Below, one piece after another: positions 1 through 5,494 of a DNA stretch of 6,316 nucleotides. Source of the stretch: CALJIC01 sp039805565 (lineage in GTDB: Bacteria > Chloroflexota > Chloroflexia > Chloroflexales > Roseiflexaceae); NCBI GenBank assembly GCA_039805565.1, contig JBDLTZ010000067.1, forward strand, positions 1 to 6,316. The letters are read 5' to 3'. The notes below the pieces were generated by a model, which was not told the origin of the DNA, did no database searches, and worked only from the letters and a program-made list of their open reading frames with translations. The position numbers and the translations under genes are program-made. Numbering within the stretch: the first letter of the stretch is position 1; the number at the start of each line of letters is the position of its first letter.

Positions 1-6
1 AAAAGG

Positions 7-118
7 CGGTCGTGAGTGAAGGAAGCACGAGGTCGTCATTTCTCGTCACATTATCCGTCACGACAGACCCGATTGGGATGCGGAATTCAGGCCCGGTCGT
101 GAAAATGGGCAGCACGAG
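7..118. repeat. Imperfect 25-bp direct repeat downstream of tRNA-Sec
   Basis: Two copies lie at 7-31 and 94-118, offset by 87 bp. Each has CGGTCGTGA, an 8-base variable core, then AGCACGAG; the two 9/8-base arms are identical and at identical spacing (about 19 of 25 positions match). The second copy overlaps the last four bases of the tRNA-Sec 3' end (115-118). The motif GTCGTGA also occurs inverted at 58-64. The rest of 1-114 shows no convincing gene. It may be a remnant of a small local duplication or a processing or regulatory element; the sequence does not decide. No classical hairpin plus T-run terminator for the tRNA is visible before the window edge. Confidence 0.45.
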
Positions 119-208
119 AGCGCGTGGGAGTCGAACCCACCAGCGAAGCTCGTCACCCCGCCCACTCGTTTTGAAGACGAGGACAGCCACCGGGCCACAT
201 CCGCTCTC
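115..208 (-). tRNA. selC: tRNA-Sec (selenocysteine, anticodon UCA)
   Basis: This encodes the selenocysteine tRNA, which is charged with serine, converted to Sec by SelA and delivered to UGA codons by SelB. On the minus strand the gene folds as a bacterial tRNA-Sec: acceptor arm GAGAGCGG with GCGCTCTC (7 pairs plus a G-G mismatch at the eighth position), two linking bases, a 6-bp D stem (GTGGCC/GGCTGT, with wobbles) with a 4-base loop, one spacer base, anticodon stem CTCGT/ACGAG around loop CTTCAAA (anticodon TCA), a long variable arm with GCGGGG/CTTCGC pairing, and T stem GTGGG/CCCAC around TTCGACT. The long D stem, the 8-nt acceptor arm, the large extra arm and TCA distinguish it from tRNA-Ser or a nonsense suppressor. 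The discriminator is G (position 115) and CCA is not encoded. It has its own promoter. No selA, selB or SECIS-bearing gene is visible in the window. Confidence 0.93.
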
Positions 209-215
209 ACACCTG

Positions 216-244
216 ATTGTACCGGCGGCCGCGCCACATGTCAA
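216..244 (-). promoter_or_regulatory. Promoter of tRNA-Sec
   Basis: On the minus strand a perfect -35 TTGACA (244-239) is followed by exactly 17 bp and a -10 TACAAT (221-216, five of six consensus). Only 7 bases separate the -10 box from the first tRNA base at 208, so transcription should start at or one base before the mature 5' end. The tRNA is therefore likely transcribed independently of the upstream operon. The -35 box overlaps the T tract of the operon's terminator-like hairpin. Confidence 0.85.
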
Positions 245-280
245 AGCGGCGCCAGCGTCACACGGACACCAGCGCCGCCT
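244..280 (-). terminator. Terminator-like hairpin at the end of the signalling operon
   Basis: In the transcript strand a stem starting GCGGCGC (278-272) and ending GCGCCGC (252-246) pairs over 14 bp, including three G-U pairs, around a 5-base loop CGTGT. Two more outer pairs (A-T, G-T) are possible. It lies 21 bases after the stop of the last operon gene and is followed by TTT only, so it is a strong hairpin with a short U tract. It fits an intrinsic terminator of moderate efficiency. The T tract is shared with the TTGACA box of the tRNA-Sec promoter. Confidence 0.6.
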
Positions 281-300
281 GACCAAGTCCCAGAGCAGCC

Positions 301-546
301 CTACGTGCGGAAGAAGTCGATCACCGAGTCGCGGTCCTCGACGCTCGGCATGATCTCGACGAACGTAATGCGATGCCAGGGGAAGATGACGCTCTGCACC
401 CCCGCCGCCAGGTACGGCACATCCTTACCATCTCGCTTGCGCATGTTCGTCACCCGGATGAAGCTGTCGCTCGGCTGCGGGTCCTGCTCTAGGTCTGCCA
501 GAACCGGGTCCTCGCCCGTGATGTGTAAGATGATCGTCTTCGCCAC
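301..546 (-). CDS. Small unrecognised protein, last gene of the kinase/phosphatase/FHA operon
   Basis: This is an 81-residue protein with a GTG start and a TAG stop. I do not recognise the family. It has no signal peptide, membrane span, cysteine motif or known catalytic signature. The sequence alternates probable beta strands (TIILHITG near residues 4-11, SFIRVTNMRK near 28-37, VQSVIFPWHRITFVEIMP near 50-67) with polar turns and ends in an acidic helix-like tail finishing IDFFRT. This would suit a small beta-barrel or beta-sandwich adaptor, but that is only inference. The start is supported by the SD at 554-561. It lies 43 bp after the FHA gene on the same strand with no promoter seen between them, so it is probably co-transcribed and works with the module. 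Its compact, well-formed sequence argues against a spurious ORF. Confidence 0.75.
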   Translation of the reverse strand: MAKTIILHITGEDPVLADLEQDPQPSDSFIRVTNMRKRDGKDVPYLAAGVQSVIFPWHRITFVEIMPSVEDRDSVIDFFRT

Positions 547-553
547 GGTCTGA

Positions 554-561
554 TCCTTTCC
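554..561 (-). promoter_or_regulatory. Ribosome binding site fixing the GTG start at 546
   Basis: The minus strand reads GGAAAGGA, 7 bases before GTG. This decides the non-ATG start of the small last gene, for which no in-frame ATG lies nearby. Confidence 0.65.
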
Positions 562-589
562 GTCGTCTTCTCGCAGCAGCCCGCGCCGC

Positions 590-1093
590 TCAGCCCAGCT
601 CCACCCGCATCTTCAGCGTGCCGCACGTCAGCTCGTCGCCGCTCTGCACCACCACCGCCGACTGCGGCGCCAGCCGCCGCCCGTTCACCATCGTGCCGTT
701 CGCGCTCCCGAGGTCCTCGACGGTGCAGACCCCGTCGCGCAGGGCGAGAATCGCGTGCCGGCGCGAAACCCCCGCGTCGTACCCACCCTCCGGCCCCAGG
801 TCCACTTCCGGGTGGATGCTGCGCCCGGCATCCTCGCGCCCGATCAGCAGCTCGTCCGCGAGGCTCAGCGTGATCCGCCGCCAGCTTGCCAGCATCACCA
901 GCGTCACCATCGGGCCACCGGCCACCTGCGCCACGCGCTTGACGGCCCGCGCTTGCGCAGGTGGCCGTGGCTCCACCCCGTCGAGCGCGCGAGTCGGGTC
1001 ATAGCCGCGCTCGGCCATCAGGCTTGCGCCGCACTCGAGGCAGAAAATCACACCCTCAAGCTGCTTCGACTGGCAGTTGCCGCAGATGATCAT
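590..1093 (-). CDS. Zinc-ribbon and FHA domain protein (phosphothreonine reader)
   Basis: This 167-residue cytosolic protein should bind phosphothreonine peptides made by the operon's kinase. Residues 4-21 form a zinc ribbon: C4-x2-C7 and C18-x2-C21. Residues 22-60 are a flexible Pro/Arg/Ala-rich linker containing T34 in PTRAL. Residues about 62-165 are a complete FHA domain, with the hallmark G85-R86, S110-R-R-H113, N132-G-T134 and N137-G138 motifs. The layout recalls GarA/OdhI, where a threonine ahead of the FHA domain is phosphorylated and binds the protein's own FHA domain; T34 is a candidate here by analogy only. Its ATG overlaps the VWA stop codon by one base (TGATG) and it has only a weak SD, so translational coupling to the VWA gene is likely. 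The domain calls are firm; the partner is inferred. Confidence 0.93.
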   Translation of the reverse strand: MIICGNCQSKQLEGVIFCLECGASLMAERGYDPTRALDGVEPRPPAQARAVKRVAQVAGGPMVTLVMLASWRRITLSLADELLIGREDAGRSIHPEVDLGPEGGYDAGVSRRHAILALRDGVCTVEDLGSANGTMVNGRRLAPQSAVVVQSGDELTCGTLKMRVELG

Positions 1094-2370
1094 CAGCCGC
1101 TCGTCTCACGCTCATCGAATGTCCCACGGCCCATCAGCCCGCGCGTGCCGTACTTGATGCGCTTGCGCCCCTCGTCGCTGGCTACGCCACCCCCGAGCAG
1201 CCGCGTGGCCTCCTCCTCGACGGTCCTCGCCAGCGCGATCTCCCCGGCGTCGAACAGCCGCGTGCTCGCCATCTTCAGCCGCTTCGTGGCCTCATCGATG
1301 CGCCCCGCCTCCGCTGCCTGCCACGCGCTCGACTGCAGCCGGTAGGCCATGAGCCGCTCCACCCAATGCTTCACCGCCGCATCCACGTGGTAGCTCGCCT
1401 GCCGCTGCGGCACGACCCGCAGCCGCACGATCTCCTCGGCGCTCTGGTCGCGCAGGTTGACGCCCGGCATATCGTAGCGCAGCCCGATCTTCACCACCGC
1501 GTGCTCGCCCACGCCCAGCGGCGGCACCACCAGCTCCAGCAGAAACGCCTGCACGTCGTTCCCCGTCCAGTCGCCCAGGCTCGCCCGCCACACCAGCTCC
1601 GCGTCCTCAACGACCGGCACGGACGAGATAAATGGCCGCACCTGGTCCAGCGCTCGCACCAGCCCCCCCGGCCGCACTGCCAGCTCCACCCGCACCCGCT
1701 GCGCGAGGACCGAGTGCATGCGCTTCAGCTCGTCGGCGAAGACGGACGCCACCTCCTGCGCCGTCGTGATGTAGCGCGCACGGCTGTTCTCGCTCGCCGT
1801 CATCGTCTCGAGCAAGTCCTCGTTCCACTCGCTCCCCACGCCGAGCGCCGTCAGCCCCACCCCGCGCGACTGCGCCCGCCGTGCGATCTCGACGCAGCGG
1901 CTCTCGTCGCCGTACGTGCGCCCGTCTGTCAGCAGCAGGATGCGGCTCACCGCGCGCGCGAGCATCGGTCGCTGGATCTCCTGCGCCGCCAGGGCCAGGC
2001 CGGTCGCCATCTCGGTCCCGCCCGATGCCTCTACCCGCCCCACCGCCTGCTTCAGGTCGGCCTTATTCACTACCCGCTGCGCCCCGATCACCACCTCGGC
2101 ACGGTCGTTGAACACCACCAGCGAGAAGTTGTCCTCCTGCCCCAGCTGGTCAATGATGCGGCTCGCTGCGTCCTTCACCTGCTGCAGCCGGTCCCCCCGC
2201 ATCGAGGAGCTTCGATCCACCACCAGGCACAGGTTTAGCGGCAGCTTCGGCAGCTGCGCCGGCAAGCCCTCTGGCCTGGCCTCGAGGAGCACGTACACAA
2301 GCTGCTGCTCGTCGCTCTCGCCTACGGCGGCGCGGCTTAACGTGCGGTTCAGATGAATGCGTGGTGCCAT
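1093..2370 (-). CDS. VWA (von Willebrand factor A) domain protein with intact MIDAS
   Basis: This 425-residue protein has no signal peptide or membrane span, so it is probably cytosolic. After an N-terminal beta segment, residues about 45-215 form a VWA domain with all metal-site elements: D52-x-S54-x-S56, T119 in GGTE, and D149 in LLLTDG. It should bind Mg2+ or similar through the MIDAS and serve as a ligand-binding scaffold. Residues about 220-320 look like a beta-rich domain, and 330-395 are helical with many Ala, Glu and Arg. The last 25 residues are charged, Gly-rich and probably disordered, and contain KYGTRGL (T409-x-x-L412). The ATG has an AGGTAG sequence 9 bases upstream. The gene starts 23 bp after the PP2C gene. 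VWA, PP2C and kinase triads are described in TerY-P systems; this is a related arrangement with an added FHA protein. The exact role is unknown. Confidence 0.93.
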   Translation of the reverse strand: MAPRIHLNRTLSRAAVGESDEQQLVYVLLEARPEGLPAQLPKLPLNLCLVVDRSSSMRGDRLQQVKDAASRIIDQLGQEDNFSLVVFNDRAEVVIGAQRVVNKADLKQAVGRVEASGGTEMATGLALAAQEIQRPMLARAVSRILLLTDGRTYGDESRCVEIARRAQSRGVGLTALGVGSEWNEDLLETMTASENSRARYITTAQEVASVFADELKRMHSVLAQRVRVELAVRPGGLVRALDQVRPFISSVPVVEDAELVWRASLGDWTGNDVQAFLLELVVPPLGVGEHAVVKIGLRYDMPGVNLRDQSAEEIVRLRVVPQRQASYHVDAAVKHWVERLMAYRLQSSAWQAAEAGRIDEATKRLKMASTRLFDAGEIALARTVEEEATRLLGGGVASDEGRKRIKYGTRGLMGRGTFDERETSG

Positions 2371-2393
2371 TTTTGACGGCTACCTGCTGATGC

Positions 2394-3302
2394 CTAACGG
2401 CTGACGACTGGAAGCCTTACCACAACCGCCGAGATGTTGTCGTCTCCCCCGGCGGCGTTCGCGCGCGCGATCAGCTCTTCGCACGCCGCCTGTGGTGTCA
2501 CCGCGCCCACGACCACCGCGCACAGCTCCTCGTCCTCCACCAGGCTCCACAGGCCGTCGCTCGCCAGGAGCAGGTGCGTCGCATTGCCCAGCGGCTCGGT
2601 CACCAGATCCACCGCCACCCGCGGCTGCTGGCCCACTGTCCGGTAGAGCTGCGAGCGAAGCGGGTGCTCGCGCGCCTCCGAGGGGTCCAGCTGCCCCAGC
2701 TCGATCAGCCGCCCCACCGCCGAGTGGTCGTCCGTGAGCACCTGCGCCCCCGACGCTGACATGAGGTAGGCGCGTGTGTCGCCGACGTGCCCAATGTGCA
2801 GCGTGTGCCCCAGCAGGAGCGCGATCGTGCAGGTGGTTCCCATGTCCGAGCCCGTCAGCTGCGCGTGGTCCCACACCGCGCGGTTGGCCTCCTGCACTGC
2901 AGCCACGAGCATCGGTCGCAGCGCCGCGCTCACGTCGCCATCCAGCGCCGGCACCACCAGCTCGGCCAGTACGTGGCGCACCGCCGCCGCGATCGCCTTC
3001 TGGCTGGCGACCTCGCCGCCGTCGTGCCCGCCCATGCCATCCGCCACGATGAACAGGCCGGCGAGAAGATCGCTCTCCTCGCGCGGCAGCGTCACAGCCA
3101 GCCCGAAGACATGGTCCTGGTTGACCTCCCGCACCCGCCCGATATCACGCAGCGCCGCGAACGTCAGTTGGCCGGGGCCGTCGCTCCGCCGCTCCACCTG
3201 GACTGGGTCGAGCGGCAGCGTCCCGTGCTGCGCGGCGGGGGCGGGCTCCCGCAGCGGCAGCGTCCCGTACTCGCGACGCAGACTGTCATCGTTCTCAGGC
3301 AT
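2394..3302 (-). CDS. PP2C-family Ser/Thr protein phosphatase
   Basis: This is a 302-residue metal-dependent phosphatase that should reverse the phosphorylation made by the neighbouring kinase. Catalytic-domain motifs run in family order: R58-E-V-N-Q-D63, V86-A-D88-G-M-G-G-H93, G155-T-T, G171-H-V-G-D175, T190-D-D-H-S, H213-P-L-R ahead of T222-V-G, S248-D249-G-L, and G286-D-D288-N-I. The metal-binding aspartates D63, D88, D249 and D288 are present, so the enzyme should be active. The single domain (about 46-299) matches bacterial soluble PP2C size. An N-terminal extension of about 45 residues is Pro/Ala-rich and holds two copies of GTLPL (13-17 and 27-31), unlike minimal PstP/Stp catalytic domains. 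No transmembrane segment is seen. The ATG lies 11 bases after AGGGAG (3314-3319) and 40 bp after the kinase stop. Confidence in the family is very high; the substrates are inferred. Confidence 0.96.
   Translation of the reverse strand: MPENDDSLRREYGTLPLREPAPAAQHGTLPLDPVQVERRSDGPGQLTFAALRDIGRVREVNQDHVFGLAVTLPREESDLLAGLFIVADGMGGHDGGEVASQKAIAAAVRHVLAELVVPALDGDVSAALRPMLVAAVQEANRAVWDHAQLTGSDMGTTCTIALLLGHTLHIGHVGDTRAYLMSASGAQVLTDDHSAVGRLIELGQLDPSEAREHPLRSQLYRTVGQQPRVAVDLVTEPLGNATHLLLASDGLWSLVEDEELCAVVVGAVTPQAACEELIARANAAGGDDNISAVVVRLPVVSR
3211..3268 (-). repeat. 16-bp exact direct repeat inside the PP2C gene (GTLPL pair)
   Basis: The sequence AGCGGCAGCGTCCCGT occurs at 3211-3226 and again at 3253-3268, 42 bp (14 codons) apart and in the same frame. 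It encodes the two GTLPL motifs in the disordered N-terminal tail of the phosphatase. The bases between the copies differ, so either a short duplication has diverged around a conserved motif or the motif is maintained by selection. Confidence 0.85.
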
Positions 3303-3342
3303 CAGTCAGTGTGCTCCCTGGCCTTCAGCCCTCGGCGCTTCC

Positions 3343-5307
3343 TCACGCCTTCAGCGCGTACACATGGTGGTCCATCGAACCTACGTACACCACGCCGTCC
3401 ACCACCGCCGGCGACGAGACCACCGGCGCGTCCGTCTGGTGCTTCCACACCAGCGCGCCGCTGCTGGCGTCAACGCAGTAGATGCAGCCGTCCACCGCGC
3501 CGAAGTACACCCGCCCGCCCTCGACCCGCGGCGACGAGGTGATCTGGCTGCCGGTCTCGTACTTCCACGCCTGCCGCCCGTTCTTCGTCTCCACCGCGTA
3601 CAGCCCGCCGTCCACGCTCCCCACGTACACGCGGCTCCCGGCCACCGCCGGCGATGAGTTCACATAGTGGTTGGTCCGGAGCTTCCACAGCGGAAAGCCG
3701 CCCTCGCCATCCAGCGCATAGAGGAAGTTGTCCATCGAGCCGACGTACACCACGCCATCCTGGTACAGCGGCGAGGAGATCACCGGCTGCTGCGTGCGCT
3801 GTTTCCAGCGGATGCCCCCGTTCTTGATGTTCAGCGCGTACACGTAGCCGTCGCCCCCACCAAAATACACCGACTCGGGCGTCACCCAGGCCGAGGAGCG
3901 GATCGGCATCCAGGTGCGGTACTTCCAGATCTGCGTGCCCTTCAGCCCGTCCAGCGCGTAGAGGTGCTGGTCATCTGAACCGAAGAAGATCACGCGGTCC
4001 TCAACTCTGGGTGATGACCGCACCGGCTTGCCGGTCTTGAAGCTCCAGCGCAGCGTGCCCCGCCGCTGGTCCAGGGCGTAGAGGGCGCCGTCCTCCGAGC
4101 CTACCACCACCATGTCCTGCCACACCGCCGGCGAGGAGGAGATGCCGCCCTCGGTGGCGTGCTTCCAGCGGAACTCACCCCGCGCGGCATCCAGAGCGTA
4201 CAGGTTGGTGTCGTAGCAGCCGACGTACAGGGTGCCGCCCGAGACGCACGGCGAGGAGCGCACCTCGTCCTCGCACCTGAAGCGCCAGACGAGCTCCGCA
4301 CCCACGCTGCCGCTCTTCGCCGGTCCCGCCGGTGCGCGCGTGCCCGCCGGGCCCTGTATCACAGCACCCCCAAGAGCGGGGATCTGCAGCAGCGCCTCCC
4401 GCATCTCCGCCGCCGTTGCCCAGCGCTTCGTGATGTCGTACTCGAGCGCCCGCGCGATCACAGCGTCCAGCTCCAGCGAGATCTTCGGGTTCAGCTGGCG
4501 CAGCGGCCGCTCGTGGAAGGTGAAGGGGGTCTCCAGACGCGGGTCGCTGCCGGTCAGCAGGTGGTGCAGCGTCGCGCCCAGGGCGTACACATCTCCCTGG
4601 GGCTCGGCCACGCCGCGGTACTGCTCCGGCGGCGAGTACCCCTCGGTGCCGATGATCGTGCCCTTACGATCGGCCCGCGTCAGGCTCCGCGCGATGCCGA
4701 AGTCGATCAGCACGATGCGGTCGTCGGGCATCGCCATGATGTTCGAGGGCTTGAGGTCGCGGAAGACGATCGGCTCCGGCTGCTGGGCGTGCAGATAGGA
4801 GAGGACGTCGCACAGCTGGACAGCCCAGCGCGCCACGCGCGCCTCGTCCAGCGGGCCGTCGGCCTCGTCCAGCACGGTCTCGAGGTCGTTGCCGGGGATA
4901 AGCTCAAGGATCACGTAGATCCGCCCATGCTCCTCGAAGAAGTCGTACACCTTAGGGATCGCGGGGTGGTGCAGCGTGGCAAGCAGGCCGGCCTCCCGCT
5001 CGAAGTTCTTCAGGTTCAGCAGCCGGGTGTTCGAGTCCGGGGCGCTCTGGTACATCTCCTTGATCGCGCACGGCCGCACCACATCCTTGAAGCGTAAGTC
5101 CCGCCCCCGGTACACCACGCTCATGCCGCCGATGCCTAGCGTGCCCTCGATCGCGTACCGCTCCTGCAGCACCACCCCCGGCTGCATCACCGGCCCGGCG
5201 GTCCGCTGCGCGCCGGGCACAGCTGTGCCCTGCGGATCAGCCTCTCCATCCGGCACGCGCCCCGCGCCGATCCCCTTGGTTGTCCCCGCCTTCTTGATCA
5301 GAGCCAT
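3343..5307 (-). CDS. Ser/Thr protein kinase with C-terminal eight-unit PQQ-type beta-propeller
   Basis: This is a 654-residue soluble Hanks-type kinase. Residues 1-47 are a Gly/Thr/Ala-rich tail. The kinase domain (about 51-310) has the glycine loop G55-T-L-G-I-G-G-M-S, VAIK-type lysine K83, alpha-C E105, catalytic loop F182-R-D184-L-K-P-S-N189 (Phe replaces the usual His), D202-F-G204, activation-loop T217 and T221, and P226-P-E228. All catalytic residues are present. A Pro/Ala/Gly linker (about 310-338) leads to eight 40-residue PQQ_2-type repeats (341-654) with A-x-D-x3-G-x3-W and SSP signatures. There is no transmembrane helix, unlike PASTA-type kinases, so the propeller should sense or bind a cytosolic partner. 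ATG 5307 is chosen over an in-frame ATG at 5406 because GGAGGG lies 5 bases before it and the 5406 codon falls inside the -35 box. It is the first operon gene, followed by its likely phosphatase. Confidence 0.95.
   Translation of the reverse strand: MALIKKAGTTKGIGAGRVPDGEADPQGTAVPGAQRTAGPVMQPGVVLQERYAIEGTLGIGGMSVVYRGRDLRFKDVVRPCAIKEMYQSAPDSNTRLLNLKNFEREAGLLATLHHPAIPKVYDFFEEHGRIYVILELIPGNDLETVLDEADGPLDEARVARWAVQLCDVLSYLHAQQPEPIVFRDLKPSNIMAMPDDRIVLIDFGIARSLTRADRKGTIIGTEGYSPPEQYRGVAEPQGDVYALGATLHHLLTGSDPRLETPFTFHERPLRQLNPKISLELDAVIARALEYDITKRWATAAEMREALLQIPALGGAVIQGPAGTRAPAGPAKSGSVGAELVWRFRCEDEVRSSPCVSGGTLYVGCYDTNLYALDAARGEFRWKHATEGGISSSPAVWQDMVVVGSEDGALYALDQRRGTLRWSFKTGKPVRSSPRVEDRVIFFGSDDQHLYALDGLKGTQIWKYRTWMPIRSSAWVTPESVYFGGGDGYVYALNIKNGGIRWKQRTQQPVISSPLYQDGVVYVGSMDNFLYALDGEGGFPLWKLRTNHYVNSSPAVAGSRVYVGSVDGGLYAVETKNGRQAWKYETGSQITSSPRVEGGRVYFGAVDGCIYCVDASSGALVWKHQTDAPVVSSPAVVDGVVYVGSMDHHVYALKA
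3346..4287 (-). repeat. Eight tandem 120-bp units coding the propeller blades
   Basis: Tryptophan codons at residues 341, 381, 421, 461, 501, 541, 581 and 621 of the kinase recur at exactly 40 residues, so eight units follow one another without a single indel; the last is 34 residues and closes with YALKA. Each unit reads roughly W-K-x-x-T, six or so residues, S-S-P-x-V, YVGS-x-D-x-x-LYALD, x3-G-x3. SSP is kept in seven units and is SSA in the fourth. On the plus strand the near-constant CAGCGCGTA ends every second 60-base stretch. An eight-blade closed propeller is the natural reading. Confidence 0.92.
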
Positions 5308-5312
5308 CTCCA

Positions 5313-5318
5313 CCCTCC
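5313..5318 (-). promoter_or_regulatory. Ribosome binding site fixing the kinase start at 5307
   Basis: The minus strand reads GGAGGG, 5 bases before ATG 5307. It is a near-perfect SD and outranks the upstream ATG at 5406, which has no comparable site and lies in the promoter. Confidence 0.85.
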
Positions 5319-5377
5319 AAAAGGGATCTCCAGCAGCAGTGCAGCGTCCGTTCAGCGTTGGCGCACGTATCCTACCC

Positions 5378-5406
5378 ATTATAGGCTGATGCCGTAGCCG
5401 AGGCAA
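5378..5406 (-). promoter_or_regulatory. Promoter of the kinase operon
   Basis: On the minus strand -35 TTGCCT (5406-5401) is followed by 17 bp and a consensus -10 TATAAT (5383-5378). Transcription should start near 5371, giving a leader of about 64 bases to ATG 5307. No other promoter is seen before the later operon genes. One arm of an inverted repeat (5394-5403) overlaps the -35 box and spacer. Confidence 0.8.
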
Positions 5407-5491
5407 CCGTCGCCATGTTGGAGGATTCGCGCCGATCCCGCAATAAACCGCCGGCCCCGCCCCGTTTGCGAGAGCGCAGCCCCTCGGCTAC
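5394..5491. repeat. 10-bp inverted repeat spanning the divergent promoters
   Basis: GTAGCCGAGG at 5394-5403 and its exact reverse complement CCTCGGCTAC at 5482-5491 lie 78 bp apart. The left arm overlaps the -35 region of the kinase promoter; the right arm overlaps the -10 region of the sugar-enzyme promoter. A second, outer inverted pair, CTACCC (5372-5377) and GGGTAG (5497-5502), lies just downstream of each -10 box. The two promoters therefore share sequence blocks read outward in opposite directions, as expected for binding sites of one regulator. Apart from these elements the 5308-5557 spacer shows no gene. Confidence 0.6.
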
Positions 5492-5494
5492 TAT
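5466..5494 (+). promoter_or_regulatory. Probable promoter of the nucleotide-sugar enzyme gene
   Basis: TTGCGA (5466-5471), a 17-bp spacer and TACTAT (5489-5494) each match four of six consensus positions. Transcription would begin near 5501, giving a leader of about 57 bases to the ATG at 5558. It is weaker than the divergent kinase promoter. Confidence 0.5.

Noticed and set aside
115..208. tRNA-Ser or a nonsense suppressor tRNA
   Set aside because: The TCA anticodon together with the 8-nt acceptor arm, 6-bp D stem and tRNA-Sec-like variable arm fits tRNA-Sec, not a serine tRNA.
12..353. Plus-strand open frame of 113 residues
   Set aside because: It crosses the tRNA-Sec gene, its promoter and the terminator hairpin and enters the last operon gene in antisense; no protein features.
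1366..2238. Long plus-strand open frame of 290 residues
   Set aside because: It is antisense to the VWA gene, is His/Arg/Pro/Leu-rich with no domain, and reflects GC-rich third codon positions of the real gene.
590..3345. Selenocysteine read-through at the TGA stops of the kinase, VWA or FHA genes
   Set aside because: The kinase stop meets another TGA within six codons, the VWA stop is followed directly by a second TGA, and the extension after the FHA stop is a low-complexity Arg-rich frame; all three proteins already end at natural domain boundaries.
2776..3657. Plus-strand open frame of 293 residues
   Set aside because: It runs antisense across the PP2C gene, an intergenic gap and the kinase C-terminus, with low-complexity composition.
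3346..4287. PQQ-dependent dehydrogenase
   Set aside because: The repeats are PQQ-type but are fused to a kinase, with no signal peptide and none of the catalytic Asp or vicinal Cys elements of quinoprotein dehydrogenases.
3346..4287. CRISPR-like or satellite array from the 120-bp periodicity
   Set aside because: The units are in-frame coding repeats with codon-level divergence and no spacers.
4159..5097. Plus-strand open frame of 312 residues
   Set aside because: It is antisense to the kinase domain, has no recognisable motif and is rich in Arg, His and Leu, as expected for a shadow frame.
5308..5406. Longer kinase reading frame starting at the ATG at 5406, adding 33 residues
   Set aside because: That ATG lies in the -35 box of the operon promoter and upstream of its TATAAT, so it would not be in the transcript; the ATG at 5307 has GGAGGG at ideal spacing.
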